The notes under the pieces are model-generated. The model was not told the DNA's origin. It did no database searches and saw only the letters and a list, made by a program, of their open reading frames with translations. A DNA stretch of 64,000 nt from positions 20,296,001-20,360,000 of the forward strand of contig OZ038530.1 in NCBI GenBank assembly GCA_964036665.1. The letters run 5' to 3'. The position numbers and the translations under genes were made by a program. The number at the start of each line of letters is the position of its first letter. The stretch's first letter is position 1. This document shows positions 45,640 through 57,130 of this stretch, one piece after another. This DNA is from Gordius sp. MW1. Lineage: Eukaryota > Nematomorpha > Gordioida > Gordea > Gordiidae.

Positions 45640-46326
45640 AATCTTGTTTTAATTTGGATGCAAATTTAAATTTGAATCGTGAAAGGTGAAATATATCAAC
45701 AAAATAGTTTTTTTATAAATTGTAATTAAATAGTGTGAAGGGTAGTTTATTAATTTAAACTACATAAATATATATTCATAAAACAAAGAAGTAAGTTTAA
45801 ATTTATTAAATGGTTTTTTTGCAAAACTCTATATTTTAAATTAAATGTGACCCGATATTGTAGATGCATCATATTTATACATCATAATAATTCATTTAAA
45901 TAAATTTATTAATCAAATTGGTGGTGTCGATTAGATTCACAAATCGCACTCTAATTTGTTGATTAAATTTTACACTCCGCCATGGGCGTAGCCAAGATTG
46001 AAATTAGAGGAGGACAATTATGATTAAGGGAAAGGCAAAATAAAATTTTTGAGTTTTAGCCATAATTTCATCAAAAATTTTGGATTTAGAGGGGGGGGGG
46101 CAGCCGCCCTTCCCTACCGCCCCCTACACCCATGCTCACCGCATACTCTCGAGTTGGATATTAAAATTTGAAACGCGTTCGGGAAGGATTCGTTTTAAAA
46201 AAATTTAAACGCTTTTGGGTCGGGTTCGAGTTCAAATGTTTTAAAATGCCTTCGAGTCCGGGTTGAAAATTTTAGAATGCTTTTGGGTCAGGTTCGGGTT
46301 GAAAAAATTTACTTTGCAGTTCTCTA
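45640..46326 (-). mobile_element. hAT-like CCCGACC element, copy 4, partial
   Basis: The right end ACTTTGCAGTTCTCTA is the inverse of the family terminus, preceded by GGTCGGGTT-type units. The interior 45640-45960 is the reverse complement of 3880-4180 in copy 2 (TTTATACATCATAATAATTC; GGTGAAATATATCAACAAAA). The other terminus is not identified. It is interrupted by a MITE at 45981-46134. Confidence 0.65.
45981..46134. mobile_element. GGGCGTAGCC MITE
   Basis: Starts CATGGGCGTAGCCAAGATT; ends CTACACCCATG. Flanks CACTCCGC and CTCACCGC agree at six of eight positions. It lies inside the hAT-like copy 4. Confidence 0.7.
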
Positions 46327-46339
46327 AAATATCTTAATC

Positions 46340-46502
46340 CATGGGCGTAGCCAGAAGGTGGCAAAGAGGGACGGCTGTCCCCCTCTAAACCCAGAAATTT
46401 CTTCAAATTCGATATAATTGTGGCTATTGCAAAAAATTATCATTTTGCCCCTTTCTAAACCATTACTGCCCCCCTCTAATTTTAATCCTGGGTAGGCCCA
46501 TG
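46340..46502. mobile_element. GGGCGTAGCC MITE
   Basis: Starts CATGGGCGTAGCCAGAAGG; ends GGGTAGGCCCATG. Flanks TCTTAATC and TCCTCATC agree at six of eight positions. Confidence 0.7.
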
Positions 46503-47004
46503 TCCTCATCTATTAGACAATTTTAAACTAGTCCAAACAGCCATATTTTCAAGTTTGAAGTTTTCTGGGTATTTTAATGTTCCAAAAGCTGCAACTCATC
46601 CAATATTTGATGGATGACTTCCATAACCCTTTAAGGATAAACTGCAAAGCAATTCATAAAAGACAAATAATTGGGTTTTAGACGTGATGTGCGGCCACTA
46701 AAACCGCTATCATGCTACCTTCATCAAGCATAATGAAATAGGATTAGGAGAACCAATCATACTTAACGTAGCTTAAAGACTACCTATAGATTTGTCCATT
46801 ATAATTTGTATATTTAGTTCTTTACAATCTTTAAATTAGTAAATTGTATTTCAAAAGAGAATAATGGAAACAATGATACAGTTTTTTTAAATCGTCTTAA
46901 ACACCTTTAAGTCGATATGAAATAAATGATAAAAATAAAAGGATCCATTCAAAAAAAGAATACTACTTACTCCATGGCAGTATGTTGGCACGATAATTGT
47001 CGAT

Positions 47005-47168
47005 CATGGGCGTAGCCAGGGGGGGGGGCGACTGCCCCTTTCCCTAAATGGCGGAAAAAAAATTGAATGCAAAATCCCAAATTAAAAAATTTACGTTTGC
47101 CCCCCCCCCTAATTGAACTTTTAATCGTTTTGCCCCCCCCCCTAATCCAAAACCTGGCTACGCCCATA
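47005..47168. mobile_element. GGGCGTAGCC MITE
   Basis: Starts CATGGGCGTAGCCAGGGG; ends CTGGCTACGCCCATA. Flanks TTGTCGAT and TCGTCGAT differ at one base. Several G and C runs of 9-10 are inside. Confidence 0.8.
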
Positions 47169-47632
47169 TCGTCGATGCTTTTAAATTGTCATGGTGTCAC
47201 GCCTTTTACATATCTTAAAAACGACTTCTAAAAATCCAGGAGACTTTGACTCAATGCCCAAAAATGTATAACAAATTTAAATGTCGATGCCTTAAGAACA
47301 CCTTTTCGGAGCAGAAATATTTTAAATTCGAAGCTGCTTATTAAAATTCCTGGCATCTCTATTGTCTTAACCAAAGAGAAATCATTTGAAATATTTTAAA
47401 AAATAAGGCCGACTTTTAAAATAAATCCTAAATCTTATATTCAACGTCAAGAACACTGTAGAGAGCATGAACGAAAATGTTAAACTCAATGGCGCTGCGC
47501 AGCAAAGCAACTATAAATTGGAGGTTATACTGCAATGTTCCTCACATTCATTATTGGTCCTCGTTCAAATATTTTTGCTTTTTTGATTCATTTAACAAAA
47601 TTGTAAACATGCCTATTTTAATGTCTACCAGA

Positions 47633-47908
47633 GTAAGGGCGCGTCTAATATACGATTCAACTGCTTGGCGCCATATTTTTGTTTGTCTAAATATGCGATA
47701 TACATATCGTGGAATCAACAATTTTAGTTTAGTTACCATATGAATATGCATTAATAAGCGTACTTAAAGGATAAATATTTGTTTTATGAGCAAAAACACA
47801 AAAACAGAACAAAAATGACGTGACGCTCGTATTAAGACGCGGCTATGTTTTAACATGCATTCGCTTTTTGAATCTAGATTCAAAATCGCGTATTAAGACG
47901 CACCCTAA
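47633..47908 (-). mobile_element. TTAAGACGC MITE copy 3
   Basis: Inverted relative to copies 1 and 2: starts GTAAGGGCGCGTCTAATATA and ends GTATTAAGACGCACCCTAA. The sequence 47170-47632 before it shows nothing recognisable. Confidence 0.75.
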
Positions 47909-49236
47909 TGTGTAGGTGACTCTATTATTTCTGAAAGTAGTAATTTTTAGAATCTTTTTTAATTGTTTGGCTATCTAGAACATATTTAGATGCTCCATTT
48001 TTTTATATAAACTGGTTCGGATAAACCATTAATGGTACCTGTCGGGTTAAAACGCGTTTGTTGACGTTATTGACATGACTTTTGAAAATTATGAAAAAAT
48101 GCAAAATTAAGCAAATAGACTTTGGTCAATATTCAAAGGTGATTGAGGTTACTGATCAAATAAATCTATACCAAAATTTAAATATACATTAGGAGGGGCG
48201 AGAGCATAACAAAATTAATTTTTCGACATGTATCTGAAAATCTTTTCGCTAGAGATCGTTTGCATTGCATATGTTCTAGCTAATTCCAACACTACTGTTA
48301 AATATCTACTTTTTAAACTAATTTATGACTCTTCAGATCTAACGATGCCTGATCATTTGCCTAAACATGCATCGATGAATGGAATTAGAAACTTGCGAGT
48401 TAGGGCGAGATCATATGAGCGAGATTATAAGATTGTGGCTTCTTTTAACGCACCACATAATAATAATCTTTGACAAAAAGTTAATAGGTTATTATTACAC
48501 GATATTTCAATTTTTAAACATTACCCATCTTAAACCGGTGCCATTTATTGAATCGCCATTTATATCGAAAGTCATAATATTTTTGAATAAACATGTTAGC
48601 TGTATTTTCTAACTTTTTTAGGATACACGTTCATTTAATGTCAAAGGCATGCTCTATAATGCTAAATATTACTTAATAGTCACCGTCTATTACGAGGGAG
48701 AAGCTACAAATATTGCCTATCGGATTCAAACACTTTAATTGTAAATACCTCTATTTAAACATTATCTGGCATATTAAAAATAAATGTTTATATACAATCT
48801 TTTATTCTTAATGCTTTTTTAGATACTAATGACCATAAAAAAAATCAGCGTTTGATCAAATCAGGTAGCGATCTTATAGTTTTTTTTAAATTGTTGATAA
48901 TTATCAATGAATTAACATTGATTTATTTGAATATCAATTAAGACCATTTCTTATATGCACCGATGGTTGATAACGCAAAGATAAAAAAAATTAAAATGGA
49001 TTATACGAAATTGAAGTAAAATGGCGTCCACTTTCAAACAAGGATTACAAAAATTATATATTTTGTCGTTGACATATTTTCAATCGATAATGATATTACT
49101 TGTCAATTGATTACATTGGGAAAGTAAACATATAATTTTTAAATCTTTTGTTTTTGACATTCATTACTTCTTAACAAATTGAAATTAACCATACTTGAAC
49201 CTTTCAATTCTCAAATAGATTTCATGAATTATTATA
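47909..49236. other. no recognisable gene
   Basis: AT-rich spacer. A frame at 48228-48473 (81 codons, ending SFNAPHNNNL) has no recognised domain and no supporting neighbours, so I do not call it a gene. Confidence 0.45.
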
Positions 49237-49244
49237 CAAGGGAC

Positions 49245-49593
49245 CATGGGCGTTGCCCCCCCCCTAATTTAAAAAAAAAATTTTAATACAAAAACCCTAA
49301 CAAATTAAAAAAAAAATTATGTTTTGCCCCCCCCCCTCTAATTTGTCAGGGGGCAGGGGGTCTGGCTGCCCACACTGCTTAATTTAGGGCAGTTGCTTTT
49401 TTTTTGCTCTCAGCAAAATTTTTGGATAGTGGAGACCTTATTTATTTTTTTGCTCTCAGGAAAATTTATGGATGTCGAGACCTTTTCTTTTTTTTGCTCT
49501 CAGGAAAATTTATGGATGTCGACCTTTCTTTTGCTCTCAGGGAAAAAAAAAATTTCTGCCCCCCCCCTAATTCAAAACCTGGGTACGCCCATG
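49245..49593. mobile_element. GGGCGTAGCC MITE with internal tandem repeat
   Basis: A 349-bp copy bounded by CATGGGCGTTGCC and GGGTACGCCCATG with a perfect 8-bp duplication CAAGGGAC (49237-49244 and 49594-49601). Its extra length comes from about three copies of a roughly 50-bp unit TTTGCTCTCAGGAAAATTTA at 49404, 49451 and 49493. Confidence 0.8.
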
Positions 49594-50004
49594 CAAGGGA
49601 CAAGCCCTTAGATACACATTTTCTTCAATACCGCCAAACGCTGAATATAAAGTTACGATATATATGCTATACCACTTTTCGGTATCAAAGGAAATTATAT
49701 GAGCGATTATACGGCATCAAGAAGATTTTTCACATTGTCTTACGATTTTTATTTATACAAAATCATCATTATTTTGATATCGTCATCATTGACAACATTA
49801 GTTAGTACCAAATAAATAGAAATTGCATCCATATTTAGTTGAAGGTCAATTATTCTAAAAGGGATAGGGTAAAAAGTTCCTTTAGACGTTCATAGTCCCC
49901 TTCATGGAGATTTATATAATTATCTTGAAATTGGTGGATAGCCAGCTGCACGTGACGAATTAGATTCAGTATAAACAAAGATTTGTTTTATAATGTCCAA
50001 TTTA

Positions 50005-50290
50005 TAAATATTTAATGTTTATTAAATTAACAAGGTAGTTTAAATCATACTCATTTAAGTTCATTCATTCGTAAATATCTCTACGCGCATTATAATATAA
50101 CTGTTAATTAGATTTTATTATTTTTAGGCGTTATCCAATGGTAGCCAAAATGTAAATTAGAGGGAGCACTAATGATTTATATAGGGCAAAAAATGTTTTT
50201 TAGATCAAGAAGTTTTTGATTTAAGGGGGGGGGGGGGAGCAGCTGCTTATCCTTGCCTCCACATTTATAAGGTCTAGCCATATTAGAGTT
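50005..50290. repeat. partial copy of the fold-back repeat end plus MITE remnant
   Basis: GTTTATTAAATTAACAAGG at 50018 and ATATCTCTACGCGCATTATA at 50075 match the outer end of the palindrome at 60552-60640. A G-run (50225-50237) and GGTCTAGCCAT at 50270 are a decayed MITE, also present at the same place in the palindrome arm. 49602-50004 shows nothing. Confidence 0.5.
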
Positions 50291-50463
50291 AAAAAGATCA
50301 CAATGGAAATCGTTAAATCCAACACGATTTCCATACACGGATCAATGCCATCTGTTTAGTTATAGCGCGTTTTTATATTTTTTTTTAGTCGTGTATTTAA
50401 TTTTTTATATAATAAACAAATAACAATGCAAAAAAAAAAAATTAATTTAAAGTTATGTAACAT

Positions 50464-51385
50464 TTTTAATTGCTATGCAATTTATGGGCTCGTTTTTTGT
50501 TGTCCGTCCATTCTCCGTCCGTTGTCTGTCCACCAAGTTATGGCGCCAGCTTTGTGACCTGGAGGTCCAGAGTTCAATCCCAAGAGAGGACGGATTTTTT
50601 TTAAAATTAAATTAATATTTTGTTCTTGTTAATACCATTGATAATAAGACTTTTGACCGTCCGCTGGCTACTGACCGATGAAATATATTGATTTTCTAAA
50701 CATAAAACACAACTTTATTATTTCATTATCTATATAAATAACATAATAACTTCTACCATTTTAATACCAGCAGGGTGTGAGTGGGTGTAGCGCACGGCTT
50801 GTGTCCTGTAGGCTTGTGTTCAATCCCAGGAGAGGACGATTTTTTTTTTAAATTAAATTAATATTTTGTTTTTGTTAATACCATTGATAATATGAATTTT
50901 TGACCGTCCGCTGGCTACTGACCAATAAAAAAATGACCATTAGCCAAATAAATCGAAATTTTCTTTTTGAATTGGGTATATTAGGTTAACATTGATAATT
51001 ACCCTATGCCCTTTCCTACAAGGGCCTACGCCTCTACTGATATGGGTCCCTGTGCCCCTACAAAAGCCTATGCCTCTACTGATGTGGGTTCGAATCCCCT
51101 CGAGGGCAAATTTTAGTATTTTTTAAATTAATATATTGTTCTTGTTAATACCATTTAACTTTTTAAATATTTGTATAAATTAATAATTAACTAATAATTT
51201 TGCATTTAATACCCCCCCCCTATGGGCATTCTCGCCCCTTCTTACCTTTCTCGCCCATAAATTGCGTAGCAAATGTGCTACGTTTATACGGAGTATAGAT
51301 GAGTCGTCCCCCCTTCCATCCCTCCTCCCCTTCCCCCTCCCCTTCCCCTCCCCTTCCCTTCTCCCCCTTCCCACGAGGGCCGAAG
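50464..51385. repeat. minisatellite-bearing composite repeat, copy 2
   Basis: Starts AATTGCTATGCAATTTATGG with GTCCGTCC units, then blocks with GAGAGGAC and T-runs and the CTGGCTACTGACCAATAAAA unit. It ends with a CCCTTCC-rich tract and the hairpin GAGGGCCGAAGGCCCGAG at 51375. The inverted GCCCATAAATTGCGTAGCAA at 51244 mirrors its left end. It shares parts with 19391-20840. Confidence 0.65.
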
Positions 51386-52200
51386 GCCCGAGTGTATGTA
51401 TGTAGTTATTAAACAATTTAAAAACACATTTTAAAAGTTATCTTATCTTCAGATTTTCTTTATTTGCCTTTTTATTTCAATTCAATATCCTAAAAGATTT
51501 AAAATGACCGTAAAGCCAAGTAGCCATATTAAGAACATGTTAATCTTTAAAAAAGTTTCAAAGTTTTATTTGGCATATTGCCATATATGGATTTATGTAT
51601 CCAGAATACAAGTGGCACTAGTGAAAGAATTTTTTCCCTGTATGTCGCCTCTTAAAAGATAGAAGAACTCGTCTTATCGGATTTTATTGATAATTTAATA
51701 TTTTTACATTATTTTTAATAAAATATCTAATACATTTAAATTGTTTATTATCTCTGTAAATAAATTAAAATCTAAAAGAAAACAAAAATACGGGCCCGGG
51801 GCGGGCTAGGGTGGGTAAAATTTTATAATGGGTGGGCCGATTGACCTAAACAGGCTCGTTGCAGGACTCTAATCTAGATAATAGTTTGTAAATAATGATT
51901 GCATATCAAAATTTATGAACGAAAACGAAGTTGGTAGCAGTCGCGTAGCTTGCATTTTTCCTTTGGGGGTCCGTACTTAAATTTCTTACCAGTGGGGAGG
52001 AATCAAGGGCGGTTATAAAACAATTTTCATAGTCATTTATCAAACTTGAAAATCAATTATTACTTTGTGAAATTTTTTCTTATTTGCCTGAAATCATAAT
52101 TAAGTTCCCATATCTTATATCTTTACTTTTATACATGAGCATGCCACATTAGATCCCTGCCACGGGGCTCTTTATATCAGACAGCCCGCCCGTTACATAT
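51386..52200. repeat. spacer with a GGGCC repeat
   Basis: A GGGCC-type block at 51785-51875 ends GGCTCGTTGCAGGACTCTA; this end resembles the hAT-like terminus TAGAGCCCTGCA when inverted. Otherwise AT-rich with nothing gene-like. Confidence 0.4.
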
Positions 52201-53812
52201 ATATAAAAACCTGAGCCTGGTTTGGATTAAAATAATAAACACTTTATCGCTAGGGGCAACGGGGATGCCAGAGGGATCACCGACCTTTCTGAAGCGTCAA
52301 GAAACTTCAGACATTTGCCGGTTAAGCTGGCCACGATCCCTTTGACAGCAAGACCACTGTCCGTAGCCAATTTCGCAGCCAAAATTGATCTAAAGTCAGC
52401 CTTCTTTAACATACCATTACACAAGAACTACAGAAAATATTGTGGGTTCAAATGGAAAAAGAAGTTGTATCAATACAATGTGCACCCCATGGGAGCATCG
52501 TTCTCTCCATACGTACCTCAAACAATAGTAGCTGACCTCGTCAAAGCTTCAGTAACCAGATGCAACTACAACGCTTATCTCGACGATATACTGATCTTCG
52601 CCCAAGACGAAGACAGCGTAATGACCGATCTGGGCAACATCGCGGAGACAGCAAGGGACTGGGGCCTCACGATCAACACAATCAAACAAAACATCTCTAA
52701 TGCCCCAAGCAAACTTAGAATACTTAGGAATGATGCTTAATTTTGAAACCCATACGGTTAAATGCACTCCTGAAACACAAAAGAGATTGATCTATGCAGC
52801 AGACATATTGTTCCTATATCTAGCAACACCTGTCTCACCGGCGGACTTGGCGTCCTCAATTACTTCTTTTACAATCTCACGGGGAATGATACCGCTCACG
52901 ACAGACCGGAGGCAAAAAAAATTAAAAAGCTGTTTGGCATTGTTAACTCAAATAGTACCACCCTATAGGAAGCATGATACCACCATCCATGCCGATGCCT
53001 CGGATACACACATAGGAGTATCGTGGGGAGTATTTAATTTCTCGGTAACGTTCGTAGACGCAGCAAATGCAATAGGGCTAGAATGAGTCGACACACAGCA
53101 TATAACCGCGACCGAAACACTAGCAGCAATTTATGCCTACCTTCATGCAGTCCATAGTGGGTACCGATACCCCAAGGTCGTAAGGGACTCCATGACAGCG
53201 TACTTCGTCTACGAAAAGGTGGTTCAAACTCACCGATAGTAGAAAGAATCACAGCTCACTTCGTAGCAACATACGACGTTTCGCATCTACTCAAGTTATA
53301 CTTTAACTTACGATGGACGTCAACAGATACGAACCCAGCCGATGCATCATCTCGAACCTTTATACCACTAGACCAATACATAGTATCACCGCAGCTTCCT
53401 AACCTCGAAGAAATTGAATTACCACACCTCGAGAATTTAGAAGAGAACATTGATTTGGGCTTTTGGAAATGCGAAATTTTCAGTGAATCAAACGGGGAGA
53501 ACCAATCAAATCCCCCAGTCACGTGATCGCTATCTATATAAACGCCCAACATAATACCATACGCATTCGCTTCTTTTTCTTGTTCTTACGCGTTTACGCA
53601 TTGCCGCCTTTTTTACCACTCATTACTTTACCCAAAAATTTCGCTTTTTAATGACATATATGTAGTGTACGTGTAGTTTTAAGGTTAAAAACAAACGCCT
53701 CTGGTGAAATAATTGCGTAACCAGGGGATCTGGAAGAAGGGCTTAACCCTTCTCCCAGATTAATTAATTAATTGCCAGTTTCGCAGCCAAAATTGATATA
53801 AAGGCAGCCTTC
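52200..53812 (+). mobile_element. reverse transcriptase-RNase H retroelement, + arm
   Basis: A reverse transcriptase is recognisable from FAAKIDLKSAFFNIPLHKNY and the catalytic YLDDILIF near 52575. It is followed by an RNase H-like region with TTIHADASDTHIG near 52980 and TSTDTNPADASS near 53320, then an acidic tail and a non-coding end of about 270 bp. RT followed directly by RNase H without a recognised integrase recalls DIRS-like elements, but no tyrosine recombinase was seen, so the clade is open. The copy is broken in several places. Its end runs directly into the inverted array at 53813. Confidence 0.65.
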
Positions 53813-56335
53813 TTGGTATTATGTTCCGCGTTTATATAGGGAGCGATCACGTGAATGGGGGATTTGATTGGTTCTCCCCGTTTGATTCACTAAAAATTTC
53901 GCTTTTTCAAAAGCCCAAATCAATGTTCTCTTCTAAATTCTCGAGGTCTGGTAATTCAATTTCTTCGAGGTTAGGAAGCTCTTTTTCCATTTGAACCCAC
54001 AATATTTTCTGTAGTTCTTGTGTAATGGTTTGCTAAAGAAGGCTGCCTTTAGATCAATTTTGGCTGCGAAATTGGCAATTAATTAATTAATCTGGGAGAA
54101 AGGTTAAGCTCTTCTTCCAGATCCCCTGGTTACGCAATTGTTTCACCAGGGGCGTTTATTGTTTTTAACCATAAAACTACACGTACACTACATATATGTC
54201 ATTAAAAAGCGAAAATTTTGGGTAAAGTAATGATTGGTAAATAGGGGGGCAATGCGTAAACGCGTAAGAACAAGAAAAAGAAGCGAGTGTGTATGGTATC
54301 ATGTTCCGCGTTTATATAGGGAGCGATCACGTGACTGGGGGATTTGATTGGTTTTCCCCGTTTGATTCACTGAAAACGCTTTTTCAAAAGCCCAAATCAA
54401 TGTTCTCTTCTAAATTCTCGAGGTCTGGTAATTCATTTTCTTCGAGGTTAGGAAGCTCTTTTTCCATTTGAACATACAATATTTTCTGTAGTTCTTGTGT
54501 AATGGTATGCTAAAGAAGGCTGCATTTAGATCAATTTTGGCTGCGAAATTGGCAATTAATTAATTGATCTGGGAGTAGGGTTTAGCCCTTCTGCTAGATC
54601 CCCTGGTTATGCAATTGTTTCACCAGGGGCGTTTATTTTAACCATGAAACTACACGTAAACTACGTATATGTCATTAAAAAGCGAAATTTTTGGGTAAAG
54701 TAATGAGTGGTAAAAAGGGGGCAATGCGTAAACGCGTAAGAACAAGAAAAAAAAGCGAATGCGTATGGTATTTTGTTCCGCGTTTATATAGGGAGCGATC
54801 ACGTGGGATATGATTGGTTCTCCCCGTTTGATTCACTGAAAATTTCGCTTTCCCAAAAGCCCAAATTAATGTTCTCTTCTAAATTCTCGAGGTCTGGTAA
54901 TTCAATTTCTTCGAGGTTAGGAAGCTCTTTTTCCATTTGAACCCACAATATTTTCTGTAGTTCTTGTGTAATGGTATGCTAAAGAAGGCTGCCTTTAGAT
55001 CAATTTTGGCTTCGAAATTGTCAATTAATTAATCTGGGAGAAGGGTTAAGCTTTTCTTCCAGATCCCCGGTTACGCAATTGTTTCACCAGGGGCGTTTAT
55101 TGTTTTTAACCATAAAACTACACGTACACTACATATATGTCATTAAAAAGCGAAATTTTTGGGTAAAGTAATGAGTGGTAAATAGGGGGGCAATGCGTAA
55201 AGGCGTAAAAACAAGAAAATGAAGCGAATGTGTATGGTATTATGTTCCGCGTTTATATAGGGAGCGATCACGTGACTTGGGGATTTGATTGGTTCTCCCC
55301 GTTTGTTTCACTGAAAATTTCGCTTTTTCAAAAGCCCAAATCAATGTTCTCTTCTAAATTCTCGAGGTCTGGTAATTCAATTTCTTTGAGGTTAGGAAGC
55401 CCTTTTTCCATTTGAACCCACAATATTTTCTGTAGTTCTTGTGTAATGGTATGCTAAAGAAGGCTGCCTTTAGATCAATTTTGGCTGCGAAATTGGCAAT
55501 TAATTAATTAATCTGGGAGAAGGGTTAAGCCCTTCTTCCAGATCCCCTGGTTACGCAATCGTTTCACCAGGGGCGTTTATTGTTTTTAACCATAAAACTA
55601 CACGTACACTACATATATGTCATTAAAAAGCGAAATTTTTGGGTAAAGTAATGAGTGGTAAAAAAGGGAGATATGCGTAAACGCGAAGAACAAGAAAAAG
55701 AAGCGAATGCGTATGGTATTACGTGACTGGGGGATTTGATTGGTTCTCCCCGTTTGATTCCCTGAAAATTTCGCCTTTTCAAAAGCCCAAATCAATGTTC
55801 TCTTCTAAATTCTCGAGGGCTGGTAATTCAATTTCTTCGAGGTTAGGAAGCTCTTCTTCCATTTGAACCCACAATGTTTTCTGTAGTTCTTGTGTAATGG
55901 TATGCTAAAGAATGCTGCCTTTAGATCAATTTTGGCTGCGAAATCGGCAATTAATTAATTAATCAATCTGGGAGAAGGGTTAAGCCCTTCTTCCAGATCC
56001 CCTGGTTACGCAATTGTTTCACCAGGGGCGTTTATTGTTTTTAATTATAAAACTACACGTACACTACATATATGTCATTAAAAAGCGAAATTTTTGTGTA
56101 AAGTAATGAGTGGTAAAAAAGGGGGCAATGCGTAAACGCGTAAGAACAAGAAAAAGAAGCGAATGCGTATGGTTTATGTTTCACGTTTATATAGGGAGCG
56201 ATCACGTGACTGGGGGATTTGATTGGTTCTCCCCGTTTGATTCACTGTAAATTTCGCTTTCCCAAAAGCTTAAATCAATGTTCTCTTCTAAATTCTCGAG
56301 GTCTGGTAATTCAATTTCTTCGAGGTTAGGAAGCT
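53813..56335 (-). repeat. tandem array of short retroelement derivative units
   Basis: Five full units and the start of a sixth, period 456-480 bp, begin at about 53815, 54295, 54767, 55235, 55715 and 56171 with the mark GTTCCGCGTTTATATAGGGA. Each unit, read on the minus strand, joins a piece from the start of the RT region, a piece of the acidic tail and the non-coding end of the element at 52200-53812. The units are head to tail among themselves and inverted relative to the + arm. Confidence 0.8.
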
Positions 56336-57130
56336 GCGGTTGTACTATGTATCGGTCAGGGTATAAAGGTTCGAGATGGTGCATCGGCTGGGTTCGTATC
56401 TGTTGACGTCAATCGTAAGTTAAAGTGTAACTTGAGATGCGAAACGTCGTATGTTGCTACGAAGTGAGCTGTGATTCTTTCTACTATCGGTGAGTTTGAA
56501 CCACCTTTTCGTAGACGAAGTACGCTGTCATGGAGTCCCTTACGACCTTGGAGTATCGGTACCCACTATGGACTGCATGAAGGTAGGCATAAATTGCTCC
56601 TAGTGTTTCGGTCGCGGTTATATGCTGTGTGTCGACCCATTCTAGCCCTATTGCATTTGCTGCGTCTACGAACGTTACCGAGAAATTGATTACTCCCCAC
56701 GATATTCCTATGTGTGTATCCGAAACATCGGCATGGATGGTGGTATCATGCTTCCTATAGAGTGGTATTATTTGAGTTAACAATGCTAAACAGCCTTTTA
56801 ATTTTTGTTTTGCCGCCGGTCTGTCGTGAGCGGTACCATTCCCTGTTGATATTGAATAGACTGTAGTGAATAATTTTGGCATACCCGTGAGATTGTAAAA
56901 AAAAGTAATTGAGGACGCCAAGTGCTTCCAATAACGAGTAGTCCGCCGGCGGGACAGGTGTTGCTAGATATAGGAGCAATATGTTTGCTGCACAGATCAA
57001 CCTCTTTGGTGTTTCAGGAGTGCATTTAACCGTATGGGTTTCAAAATTAAGCATCATTCCTAAGTATTCTAAGTTTGTTTGAAGCATTAGAGAGGTTTGA
57101 GATGGTGCATCGGCTAGGTTCGTATCTGTT
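56336..57130 (-). mobile_element. reverse transcriptase-RNase H retroelement, minus arm
   Basis: On the minus strand the same protein family is seen as in the + arm: LEYLGMMLNFETHTVKCTPE near 57070, TTIHADVSDTHIGISWGVI near 56730 and ITATETLGAIYAYLHAVHSG near 56580. It continues directly from the sixth array unit. It is broken and partial, without the catalytic RT part. A short extra piece of the RNase H end lies at 57097-57130. Confidence 0.75.

Noticed and set aside
48228-48473. 81-codon frame as a small gene
   Set aside because: No recognisable domain, AT-rich context, no splice partner or conserved copy in the window.
51180-51416. 78-codon minus-strand frame (Arg/Gly-rich)
   Set aside because: Produced by the CCCTTCC low-complexity tract of the composite repeat; not protein-like.
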